A stretch of DNA of 64,000 bases from Shewanella eurypsychrophilus. GTDB lineage: Bacteria > Pseudomonadota > Gammaproteobacteria > Enterobacterales > Shewanellaceae. Each line of letters starts with the position of its first letter. The first letter of the stretch is position 1. A program made the translations under genes and the position numbers. Positions 41,701 to 48,229 of the stretch are shown here, piece after piece. The stretch lies in NCBI RefSeq assembly GCF_007004545.3, contig NZ_CP045503.2, positions 1,520,501 through 1,584,500 of the forward strand, in the 5' to 3' direction. The notes beneath the pieces were generated by a model. The model was given only the letters and a program-made list of their open reading frames with translations, searched no databases and was not told where the DNA came from.

Positions 41701-42980
41701 TGCGAGTCTATCGTGTAGATAATGAAACTGGCGATCTGAGTGAGAGCTTTGGTTTCACGACTCTAGCTACTGGCGAAACATACGATAGTGTTTCAACTTG
41801 GAAATGGTTTGGTAATCGCCGTGCGGCAATCACCAATACTGCTGGCCAGTGTCTAGGTGTTGCTGTGATGACTGAAGAAGGCGTCAGTAATGATTACGAA
41901 ATCACACAGGAGCTCATTGGTGGTGAAACGACGCCAGTGGACAGTGATGGTGACGGCGTAATCGATTCACAAGATGCCTTCCCCAATGATCCCACTGAAT
42001 CAGTCGATAGCGACGGTGATGGTGTGGGTGATAACTCAGATGCCTTCCCTAACGATGCAACGGAAACCTTGGACAGCGACGGTGATGGTGTAGGTAATAA
42101 TGCCGATGCTTTCCCTAACGATGCAACGGAAACCTTGGACAGTGACGGTGATGGCGTGGGTAATAATGCCGATGCTTTCCCAAATGATGCGACTGAAACC
42201 TTAGACAGTGACGGTGATGGCGTGGGTAATAACGCCGATGCTTATCCAAACGATCCTAATAATGGTGTCGTGCAGAGCTGTGGCGTCGCGACGATTACTT
42301 CAGGCCAGCTGACCCTTGAAAATGAAGAGTGTATCAGCGGTGGCAAAGGCAGTTTCTATGTCTATGTGGATGCTGATAACACAGATCTGTACATCACAAC
42401 ACAAGGTGGTGAGGGAGATGCCAACATCTACTTTAATGCAGATACTTGGGCGTCATCAACTAACGCGCAATCTAAGTCTGAGCTAAGTGGTAACAGCGAG
42501 AGTCTGCATGTGGTGGCTAATCGTGGCTGGCGTTATATTGCTATCGACACAGGCACTAGCTACTCAGGTGTCACTGTGAAGGTGAGTTTAACTGATTCAG
42601 GTACAACACCAGTCGAGCCGCCAGTTGAGTCAGAGCAGCCAAATGGATTAGCCGACACGTGCGCTACTGAAACTGTGCAAGATTATGGCAGCATCAGTGA
42701 CGGTGTTCCTATCTGTGTCAAAAATGGTCGCTCATCTTTCTATATCAATGTGCCAGCCGGTACTCAGAGTTTAACGGCAGAAACTGGACACGGCGTTGGA
42801 GAGCTGGAGTTATATGTTGGCGAGAGCTGGCCTGATGCGAGCAGCAACACTGGCGCATCAGCTAACTCTGGGACGATAGAGAGTGTGACTGTGAATCAAC
42901 CTACATCGGGTTGGTATTATGTTTCGGTGCAAAGTATGCCTAGCAGCGAAGATGTGACGCTAAAGGTCACCCTTAAATAG
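38763..42980 (+). CDS. Secreted M9-type collagenase with multiple accessory domains
   Basis: About 1405 residues. A signal peptide (to about residue 43, ending SVQAA) is followed by a pre-peptidase (PPC)-like domain (about 45-135). The peptidase M9 region carries the zinc motif HEYVH (about 584-588) and downstream SWSEGMAEYMANG supplying the glutamate ligand. Three about 95-residue repeats follow (about 720-1040), each with GSC...TNxxDxPV...D..G...GES...CLxVxV. A calcium-binding thrombospondin type-3 array (DSDGDGVG...DAFPND, about 1060-1165) and two PPC domains complete the protein. The ATG at 38763 has GAGGT upstream. It should be an extracellular metalloprotease acting on collagen-like protein. 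Confidence 0.88.
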   Translation: MRNIIKPINSISSKKSILASAILLTLNLGVLYAPSVQAAEMCGTKTLERQGEVPANQAHCITDYGHYFYVNVPYENSNVTITTSGGTFNGSDADILLYDGDDWSGNVELSSTTNSTNDESISFVSRAGSRYFKINGNIQETTLEVTVTGGDVPPPMGDYIVFDTNILVDLPVPSISSKAQYGNVIPSILAASYSDFEGIASGVNDPIDDVSDAVHYLASTNDLTDPDLNQLLYFLGSYKYYAPAMSDAEAAKLSIALQAVASMTGFLSTDGGVIQEGYAKALNNFERGAGAAYFKDQLPHLLATIQYYSKQTNPFGATNAGDATMALLGAIGSAAYYGDGAVKSAYNSNMLDVLSVMRSFAFLGETSLDMKWSTEADRKWILPHTFIALGKISSIATDEAKARFDSSILEVHGKVIQIISVETTETIVTKNYLESAGRQCEASDPLFGSCVVPPKEEDILTVRHECTDKVVIRAQSSISQATLIQSCADIALQETEFHNFFNTGGVPVTGDQNDVIEVVAFASPEDYEKYAPEFFGISTDNGGMYLEGTPENVGNQARFIAMQCPDSWVGTSCQYIDQIYNLRHEYVHYLDGRFIKAGSYGSFDYNVSWSEGMAEYMANGAEHTRTLNALKGETIPPLYNLLFMSYEYGDLYQWGYFAMRYLGEEHPDEVASITAALQAGDNAAYIEVLKGVAERTEAGFEAFVLANSETVSPAAAAIPAADTIGSCALAQQYVRKVDANKTEYSVTNTTDTPVSLFWIDNNKGTANFAKNYKTLNLGESYTASSWSEGDRLMLTDNAMNCLGVAVMEPVQNSFSIDADLVKDVVPEAIPEQDMLGSCELVRPHLIKDESHEFTITNTTDYPVRLFRVDNLTGKPKYASAATGFDFGYGTLNKGESYTSDIWYGDRRIMLADARLNCLSVGVLNNATADFVIDEAIVVNAAAPEVIPAANTIGSCDLMNKHLTGPFEADFSFTNNSDTPVRVYRVDNETGDLSESFGFTTLATGETYDSVSTWKWFGNRRAAITNTAGQCLGVAVMTEEGVSNDYEITQELIGGETTPVDSDGDGVIDSQDAFPNDPTESVDSDGDGVGDNSDAFPNDATETLDSDGDGVGNNADAFPNDATETLDSDGDGVGNNADAFPNDATETLDSDGDGVGNNADAYPNDPNNGVVQSCGVATITSGQLTLENEECISGGKGSFYVYVDADNTDLYITTQGGEGDANIYFNADTWASSTNAQSKSELSGNSESLHVVANRGWRYIAIDTGTSYSGVTVKVSLTDSGTTPVEPPVESEQPNGLADTCATETVQDYGSISDGVPICVKNGRSSFYINVPAGTQSLTAETGHGVGELELYVGESWPDASSNTGASANSGTIESVTVNQPTSGWYYVSVQSMPSSEDVTLKVTLK

Positions 42981-43031
42981 CATTCAGTCGCTATTGTAAG
43001 CGACTTATGTAATTTATGAATGAAAGCAAAC

Positions 43032-43058
43032 GGGTCTTAGGCAACTAAGGCCCATTTT
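43032..43058 (+). terminator. Terminator of the collagenase gene
   Basis: GGGTCTTAG (43032-43040) pairs with CTAAGGCCC (43045-43053) around a GCAA tetraloop, with one G-T pair, and is followed by ATTTTTA. Confidence 0.85.
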
Positions 43059-43106
43059 TATGTCATTAATCGGTGTATGAAAGCCGATTTACTAGCGGAA
43101 AAAGAT

Positions 43107-43283
43107 AAAAAAATGGCCCCGCCTTAAATAAGGGGAGCCACAAGAATTCTTATAAAGAATCTGCATATGAATGATTAAGCTTGCATAGCGCTAGCAAACA
43201 AACTTAACTCTTCATTTGGAGGCTCAAGGGAGCGTCCTAAAGGGAGGTGATGAACCATGATGAAAACATGTAGCACTCGCTAC
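43107..43283 (-). ncRNA. Predicted sigma-E-dependent small RNA, unit A
   Basis: About 177 nt. The predicted 5' end is a G at 43283, six bases after the -10 box. Order along the RNA: 5' hairpin GTAGC-GAGT-GCTAC; single-stranded TTCATCACCTCCCTTT, able to pair with ribosome binding sites; hairpin GGACGCTC/GAGCCTCC; a long stem (ATGAAGAGTTAAG with CTTAATCATTCAT) whose loop holds GCTAGCGCT; a hairpin around GATTCTT; and terminator TGGCTCCCC/GGGGCCA with a run of seven U. The layout matches Hfq-type sRNAs. Targets are not identified; the pyrimidine-rich segment resembles the pairing region of MicA as I recall it. Confidence 0.8.
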
Positions 43284-43289
43284 ATATAG

Positions 43290-43316
43290 TCAGAGTCATG
43301 GGATCTGGATAAGTTC
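43290..43316 (-). promoter_or_regulatory. Sigma-E-like promoter, unit A
   Basis: On the minus strand GAACTT (43316-43311), a 16-base spacer, then TCTGA (43294-43290). This matches the RpoE consensus GGAACTT-N16-TCNNA. Confidence 0.75.
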
Positions 43317-43444
43317 ATCGTTATGGGGAAAAACTTAGATTAATTAGAATTCATCATTGAATATTGTAGGTGCAGGGCCTGTTACCGCTAGGTTTTCATA
43401 TCGATTAGTACTTCTTGGTATGAATTTTAAAGCGATAAGAAGAT

Positions 43445-43620
43445 AAAAAAATGGCCCCGCCTCAAATAAGGGGAGCCACAAGAATTCTTATAAAGAATCT
43501 GTATATGAATGATTAAGCTGCATAGCGCTAGCAAACAAACTTAACTCTTCATCTGGAGGCTCAAGTGAGCGTCCTAAAGGGAGGTGATGAACCATGATGA
43601 AAACATGTAGCAGTTGCTAC
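43445..43620 (-). ncRNA. Predicted sigma-E-dependent small RNA, unit B
   Basis: About 176 nt, near-identical to unit A. The 5' hairpin is GTAGC-AACT-GCTAC, so the stem is kept while the loop differs from A. The TTCATCACCTCCCTTT segment is unchanged. The next hairpin reads GGACGCTCA-CT-TGAGCCTCC, improving pairing relative to A. The GCTAGCGCT loop and the terminator with seven U (A run at 43445-43451 on the plus strand) are intact. It has its own promoter, so it need not depend on read-through from unit C. Confidence 0.8.
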
Positions 43621-43626
43621 ATATAG

Positions 43627-43653
43627 TCAGAGTCATGGGATCTGGATAAGTTC
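43627..43653 (-). promoter_or_regulatory. Sigma-E-like promoter, unit B
   Basis: GAACTT (43653-43648), 16-base spacer, TCTGA (43631-43627) on the minus strand. Confidence 0.75.
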
Positions 43654-43781
43654 ATCGTTATGGGTAAAAACTTAGATTAATTAGAATTCATCATTGAATA
43701 TTGTAGGTGCAGGGCCTGTTACCGCTAGGTTTTCATATCGATTAGTACTTCTTGGTATGAATTTTAAAGCGATAAGAAGAT

Positions 43782-43957
43782 AAAAAAATGGCCCCGCCTC
43801 AAATAAGGGGAGCCATAAGAATTCTTATAAAGAATCTGCATATGAATAATTAAGCTGCATAGCGCTAGCAAACAAACTTAACTCTTCATTTGGAGGCTCA
43901 AGTGAGCGTCCTAAAGGGAGGTGATGAACCATGATGAAAACATGTAGCACTCGCTAC
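43782..43957 (-). ncRNA. Predicted sigma-E-dependent small RNA, unit C
   Basis: About 176 nt, near-identical to A and B, with the 5' hairpin GTAGC-GAGT-GCTAC, the same CUCCCU segment, the CUAGCGC loop and a seven-U terminator (43782-43788). Upstream of its promoter the sequence departs from that of A and B, marking the end of the three-copy duplication. Confidence 0.8.
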
Positions 43958-43963
43958 ATATAG

Positions 43964-43990
43964 TCAGAGTCCTGTTAACTGGATTAGTTC
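43964..43990 (-). promoter_or_regulatory. Sigma-E-like promoter, unit C
   Basis: GAACTA (43990-43985), 16-base spacer, TCTGA (43968-43964) on the minus strand. The last base of the -35 differs from A and B. Confidence 0.68.
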
Positions 43991-44073
43991 ATTATCCAGA
44001 TTAAAAATATTGAATTATTTTCGAGATCCTGTCATTCGGCTAAGTATTGGTTGGCTGCTGGGAAATGCCAGAT

Positions 44074-44287
44074 AAAAAAATGGCCCCGCCTTAAGAAGGG
44101 GAGCCATAAGAATTCTTATTCAGAATCTGTAGTTGGAAACAAGAAAGTCGATTAGCGCTAGCAGTCGATAAACTGTTTCCAGTAGATACAAAGCGTATCT
44201 AAAGGGAGATGATGATGAACAGTGAAACGGCTTGGACGGTGTAAGGCTCAATTAGAGTATAAAACGTCGAAGCCAGAAATTCGGTTC
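44074..44287 (-). ncRNA. Predicted sigma-E-dependent small RNA, unit D (diverged)
   Basis: About 214 nt with the same plan as A-C but different stem sequences. The 5' part has a larger stem (GGCTTCGACG with CGTCCAAGCC). Next come TTCATCATCATCTCCCTTT, then hairpin AGATAC-GCTTT-GTATCT in place of the GGACGCTC hairpin. Stem GGAAACA/TGTTTCC follows, topped by CGACTGCTAGCGCTAATCG. The hairpin near GATTCT and terminator TGGCTCCCC/GGGGCCA with seven U end the RNA. Stems changed on both sides while loop motifs stayed, which argues for a functional RNA. Confidence 0.78.
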
Positions 44288-44293
44288 ACTATG

Positions 44294-44320
44294 TATGAGT
44301 CACCGAAACAGGAAAAGTTC
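44294..44320 (-). promoter_or_regulatory. Sigma-E-like promoter, unit D
   Basis: GAACTT (44320-44315), 16-base spacer, TCATA (44298-44294) on the minus strand. Confidence 0.65.
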
Positions 44321-44370
44321 ATTATCTGATAAGAAAAAATAAGATTTTTTTCATTGAGGGAAAAAGAAGT

Positions 44371-44492
44371 AAAAAAAAGGGCAACACCAGTCTTTTATCA
44401 AGAGAGGGCTGCCTGATGATCATTTAAGATCAAGGGGACCGCGCTAGAAGTCCCAGGGAGAATGATGAACATGAAAACCTTCTTCGCTGTTC
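44371..44492 (-). ncRNA. Predicted sigma-E-dependent small RNA, unit E (short)
   Basis: About 122 nt, the most diverged and compact unit. The 5' stem is GAACA...TGTTC. The pairing segment TTCATCATTCTCCCT follows, then hairpin GGGAC-TTCTAGCGCG-GTCCC, where the CUAGCGC motif sits directly in the loop. A different terminator stem (GGCAGC...GTTGCC with inner TCTT/AAGA) ends in eight U. It lies about 55 bp beyond the glutathione peroxidase stop codon in the same orientation and has its own promoter. Confidence 0.72.
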
Positions 44493-44498
44493 ATATTC

Positions 44499-44525
44499 TT
44501 TGATGCTCTCAAAATGAATAAGTTC
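44499..44525 (-). promoter_or_regulatory. Sigma-E-like promoter, unit E
   Basis: GAACTT (44525-44520), 16-base spacer, TCAAA (44503-44499) on the minus strand, the closest of the five to the RpoE -10 consensus. Confidence 0.75.
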
Positions 44526-44579
44526 AAAAAATAGACGATGTTTTTTATGTTTATTTTATAGATAAAATTATCTTGTTGA

Positions 44580-45065
44580 TTAGCTTAATAAACTAATGAT
44601 CTCTTTTTCTATATCTTCAGGCTTAGTGGTAGAAGCAAGTCGTGTTAACACCTTTCCTTGGCTATTAATTAAGAATTTGGTGAAATTCCATTTGATCCCC
44701 TTGCTACCTAAAATCCCCTTAGCCTCAGATTTGAGGTACTCATAAAGGGGATGCGCCTCTGGACCATTGACCTCTATTTTCTCAAAGAGGGGAAAGCTTA
44801 CGCCGAAGTTAAGCTCACAAAATGAGGCTATTTCACTTTCACTCCCCTTTTCTTGTGCCCCGAACTGGTTGCAGGGAAAGCCTAATATGACAAACTTTTC
44901 CGGACCATATTTTTCATAGAGAGCTTGTAGCCCTTTATATTGCGGAGTGAAACCACAGGCACTGGCAGTATTAACGATTAGAACAACCTTGTTTTTGTAG
45001 TCGGAAAGAGACACAGGCTGTCCCTGTATATTATTTACCGAAAAGTCATAGATGGAAGTTGTCAT
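44580..45065 (-). CDS. Glutathione peroxidase (BtuE-like)
   Basis: A thiol peroxidase of 161 residues that reduces peroxides using thioredoxin or glutathione. The active-site Cys lies in NTASACGFTPQYKGLQ (about residue 36). The partner Gln is in GFPCNQFGAQEKG and Trp in KWNFTKFLI, completing the Cys-Gln-Trp set. The start at 45065 has AGGAG at good spacing; the frame extends 18 codons upstream without support. The stop is shortly followed by the small-RNA array in the same orientation. Confidence 0.92.
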   Translation of the reverse strand: MTTSIYDFSVNNIQGQPVSLSDYKNKVVLIVNTASACGFTPQYKGLQALYEKYGPEKFVILGFPCNQFGAQEKGSESEIASFCELNFGVSFPLFEKIEVNGPEAHPLYEYLKSEAKGILGSKGIKWNFTKFLINSQGKVLTRLASTTKPEDIEKEIISLLS

Positions 45066-45334
45066 AGTTAGTCTCCTAAAGTTTTCAGCTAATCTATCAG
45101 CAAGTATAGTTTTGCGCAAGTGAATTGCTCACAATTTAAATTGTGCGCGACCCTTGATACAGCTTGTTTCTTTGGTTAGTCGATTTGTTGGTATGATCTC
45201 GTACTTTTAACCTTGTTATTTAATGTTTGAGATTATGTGTGTTATAAAATGAATTTTACTTTTTAAAACAGTTGGATACTGGTTGTTTTCTTTGGGTTTG
45301 ATATTATTGTCAAAACGAATATTTAGAGACAATT

Positions 45335-45874
45335 ATGAAAGCAAAACTTTGGGGAAGTATATTCCTACTATCGGGTATCTCAGTTACAGCAAGCGCTAAT
45401 GACTTTGGCATAGGCCTTAATGATGATGTGATCTCGACAGAGGTAAACCTCAAATTACAAAATAATGCCACGGCCGCATTGGGCTACATCTACTCCAATG
45501 ATGGTGGCCAATTGGCCTCAGGCGCGATGCACATTGCCCATGACGCTGGCATTCATCATTTTGAAATAGGTGCTAAATTCTCTTATGCTTGGGCTAAAGA
45601 GAGCGCAAATGGCAGTGCTGTGGGTATTGGTGGTCGTTATGTTATGGATCTAGGTTCCAAGCTTTCATTTCAAGCTTCTGGGTACTATGCTCCGTCGGTA
45701 CTTTCTTTTGGCAGCGTCGATGGCATGTATGAAGTAGACAGCAAGATCCAATTTCAACTGAATCCAAGCTTAGCCCTGTACACTGGGTATCGAAATATCC
45801 GTCTTCAGTATGATAATAGCAATAATTCTACCTTTGATTCTGGCTTCTATATTGGCGGTAAAGCCAGCTTCTAA
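45335..45874 (+). CDS. YfaZ-family outer-membrane protein
   Basis: A 179-residue protein with a signal peptide (MKAKLWGSIFLLSGISVTASA) and alternating beta-strand pattern through to a terminal Phe (IGGKASF), typical of a small outer-membrane barrel. The sequence style DFGIGLNDDVISTEVNLKL matches the YfaZ family. Function of the family is unknown; a channel role has been suggested. It is monocistronic, with a weak hairpin downstream at 45890. Confidence 0.8.
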   Translation: MKAKLWGSIFLLSGISVTASANDFGIGLNDDVISTEVNLKLQNNATAALGYIYSNDGGQLASGAMHIAHDAGIHHFEIGAKFSYAWAKESANGSAVGIGGRYVMDLGSKLSFQASGYYAPSVLSFGSVDGMYEVDSKIQFQLNPSLALYTGYRNIRLQYDNSNNSTFDSGFYIGGKASF

Positions 45875-46468
45875 TCTTTGCATATTTAGCATTGCACTTG
45901 AGCTTCAGGTGCAATGTATTACCTCAATTCATATCTAATTAACGCTAGCTTTCAATACATATCACCTTATCCATTCATCAGAATCTGAATTCAAAACTCA
46001 AAATAAGCTGGATTAGACTAAACTAATTTGTAGTGCTCTTGATTAGGAATACTATAGCCAAAGGAAGGCATTTTCTCCTGCCGCTTTGTTCTCCTCGTTT
46101 CCAGCAATACGATAGTAAGCTTCTCTTTATAAAGAGGTCTATCTCAGGCGGTTTTAAGACGTTTGGTCAGCATATTATTTACAAGGAGATTAAATAACAT
46201 TCGATGTGTCAATGAGTAAAGCTATTGTTTCAGTTTACTAAATGATGGGGTTCCTATCATGTTTGGCGATTTATTCAACGGAAAACCGCATAACCTTCAT
46301 CTATTTTGTAATTTGTATTGAATATTACGTCTTGTGTTAATAAACTTGGCTTGAATATGTAAACAGCTTGTGTTGCTGATGATTATCTCCAAGGATCAGG
46401 GGAGCCTCATAAAGCTAGGCTGTGAGTTGATTTAAGCTCAATAGAAACTAGATAAAAGGCTGACTGCT
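45875..46468. other. Intergenic region with one hairpin
   Basis: About 590 bp. CATTGCAC (45890-45897) pairs with GTGCAATG (45909-45916), with inner TGA/TCA pairing; this may end the yfaZ transcript, although the U-tract is poor. The rest has no ORF with a good start. It should hold the promoter of the downstream sensor gene. Confidence 0.45.
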
Positions 46469-48139
46469 ATGATCCGTAAAACATTTCTCTTACTATTTAT
46501 TTTTTTTAGTCAGATTTTTTTTAATCAGGCTTCTGCAGTAGCATCAATCGATCAATCTTTTTTATTCAATGCTTCTCCTGAACAAGCTCCCCCCTCAACA
46601 CATGCTGGCGTGACGCCTTGGATGGCAACATTAGAGAAAGCGGACAGTATTAGCCTGACAGGCGGAAGCTATTGGCTGGTTATGCCTACTTACATGTATG
46701 ACAAGGAAACACGTTGGGCAGTTAGTGTCAGAAACTCCATTGTAGAGTCACTCGATTATTGGCTGATAGGTGATGATGGCAGCAGACAACATTCTCACAG
46801 TGGCTATTACGCACCCTATGAGTTTCTGTTTGATTACGGTAGGCAAGTAGAGCTTAACATTGGTGTGGGCTATTGGTTGATTGTAAAAATGGAGAGCCGA
46901 TATTTTTCTTCAGTGCCTAAAGTTGAGCTTACCCCCTTGATTGAGCATAAGACGAATACAGATATTGAAGCTATGGCTGTGATGCTATGCCTTGGTGGGC
47001 TTATTTTTATCGCTTGTTATAACTTACTGATTTTCTTTTCTATCAAGGATCGCGCTTTTCTCTATTATGGCCTATATGTATTGGCATACTTTTTTGGTTG
47101 GGCGCTGACCTTCCATATTCCATCTCATTTGGTGGGATTTCATAACTTAGAGTTGCATCATCTATTTTTTATCAGTTTACCTATTTTTAATATTATGTTT
47201 TATAAACACTTTTTACAATTGCCTGAATACTCGCCTAAGCTTTGGCGCTTGAGTCAGTATTTGATGTGGGCCTGTATTATCGCGCTGCCGACCAGCATCT
47301 ATCTGGTTTCTTATACCGCTCTTATCGCTTCTGTCTTGATCATGTTGTGGATTGGCTTGGCAATAACTTGTGGTAATGTTTGCTTAATTAAAGGTTTCTC
47401 TCCGGCGCGTTACTTTATATTTGCCTTTACCTGTTTGTTGCTACCTGCTGTCATCATTCTTCCAGGTAATCTGGGGTTGACTCCTGATTTTATTGAATAT
47501 GCTGAGCTTGCTACTCTTATCGGTGGAACGGCTGATGCCTTACTACTTTCATTAGCCTTGGCCAACAAGATTAAATTGCTCTCAGAGGAACGTAAGACCT
47601 ATATTGAGACCTTAGGTATGGCTTGGGAGAAAGCGCGTCATGATGAGCTGACCCAGCTGCAAAACAGACATGCATTCGATGAATATATGCAAACAGTGTT
47701 GTTAGGACAAAAGGCAAAACGTGCCGAGCACTTGATCTTGATCGATATCGATGGGGTCACGCAGATCAATCATACCTTAGGTCACCAGAAAGGAGACAGT
47801 TTACTCAAGTTAGTCGCAAATCAGCTTAAGTCTATCTGTGAAGCTCATGAGAGAGCCAGGTTGTTTAGGATTGGTGGTGATAACTTCGTTATTCTGCTTT
47901 CAACTGAACAGACTCAATCTTTTATTTTACAATTAGATAGGTTATCTCACGCCCTAGAAAATGAAGGCTATCGTGATACTGGGATCAGTTATGGTTATGC
48001 GGTTAATTCTGAAGTGAAAGATGCCAGTGAATGGCTAAGAAGCGCAGACAAGAATATGTATAAAGTTAAGACGGAAAAGCGTCGTGACAAGCAGGCACGA
48101 TCAGTGGCTCTTACTGCTGAGACTGAGCTATTAGGCTAA
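46469..48139 (+). CDS. 7TM-DISM sensor with degenerate GGDEF domain
   Basis: The 556-residue protein has a signal peptide (about 1-23), a periplasmic 7TMR-DISM extracellular domain (about 40-155), seven transmembrane segments (about 165-365), a short linker and a GGDEF domain (about 390-545). The GGDEF signature reads RIGGDNFVI, so the catalytic Glu is replaced by Asn. The upstream metal and substrate block reads IDIDGVTQINHTLGHQKGD, lacking the usual FK and with ND changed to NH. It is probably unable to make c-di-GMP and may act as a nucleotide-binding or protein-interaction signalling module. Confidence 0.85.
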   Translation: MIRKTFLLLFIFFSQIFFNQASAVASIDQSFLFNASPEQAPPSTHAGVTPWMATLEKADSISLTGGSYWLVMPTYMYDKETRWAVSVRNSIVESLDYWLIGDDGSRQHSHSGYYAPYEFLFDYGRQVELNIGVGYWLIVKMESRYFSSVPKVELTPLIEHKTNTDIEAMAVMLCLGGLIFIACYNLLIFFSIKDRAFLYYGLYVLAYFFGWALTFHIPSHLVGFHNLELHHLFFISLPIFNIMFYKHFLQLPEYSPKLWRLSQYLMWACIIALPTSIYLVSYTALIASVLIMLWIGLAITCGNVCLIKGFSPARYFIFAFTCLLLPAVIILPGNLGLTPDFIEYAELATLIGGTADALLLSLALANKIKLLSEERKTYIETLGMAWEKARHDELTQLQNRHAFDEYMQTVLLGQKAKRAEHLILIDIDGVTQINHTLGHQKGDSLLKLVANQLKSICEAHERARLFRIGGDNFVILLSTEQTQSFILQLDRLSHALENEGYRDTGISYGYAVNSEVKDASEWLRSADKNMYKVKTEKRRDKQARSVALTAETELLG

Positions 48140-48169
48140 CATATCGCTGGTTGTGAAGGTGACTAATAT

Positions 48170-48201
48170 AAAAAGCTGACAGCTATCACTGTCAGCTTTT
48201 T
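48170..48201. terminator. Bidirectional rho-independent terminator
   Basis: A perfect 13 bp stem, AAAAAGCTGACAG with CTGTCAGCTTTTT, and a 6-base loop. It serves the convergent GGDEF-like gene (plus) and the oxidoreductase fusion gene (minus). Confidence 0.92.
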
Positions 48202-48229
48202 AGTTCTTTAAGGATTATAGATTTAAAGG

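Larger units (their letters stand above)
43101..44530 (-). repeat. Tandem array of five small-RNA transcription units
   Basis: Five consecutive units in one orientation. Units A-C, with terminators at 43107, 43445 and 43782, are near-identical direct repeats with periods of 338 and 337 bp. Units D (from 44074) and E (from 44371) are diverged but keep the same order of promoter, 5' hairpin, CUCCCU segment, hairpins and terminator. A-B and B-C spacers of about 130 bp are duplicated along with the RNAs; the C-D and D-E spacers differ. There is no protein gene in the interval. Confidence 0.85.

Noticed and set aside
43246..43294. Plus-strand mini-ORFs in each repeat with a strong GGGAGGTGATGA ribosome binding site (for example MMKTCSTRYI)
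   Set aside because: The products are 10-13 residues, unrelated between units D, E and A-C, and the purine-rich site is the complement of the sRNA seed. Promoters and terminators are on the minus strand, so an Ibs/Sib-like toxin reading is less likely, though not excluded.
43107..44492. Qrr quorum-sensing sRNA array
   Set aside because: Tandem sRNAs recall Qrr, but the Qrr core is absent and promoters are sigma-E-like, not sigma-54.
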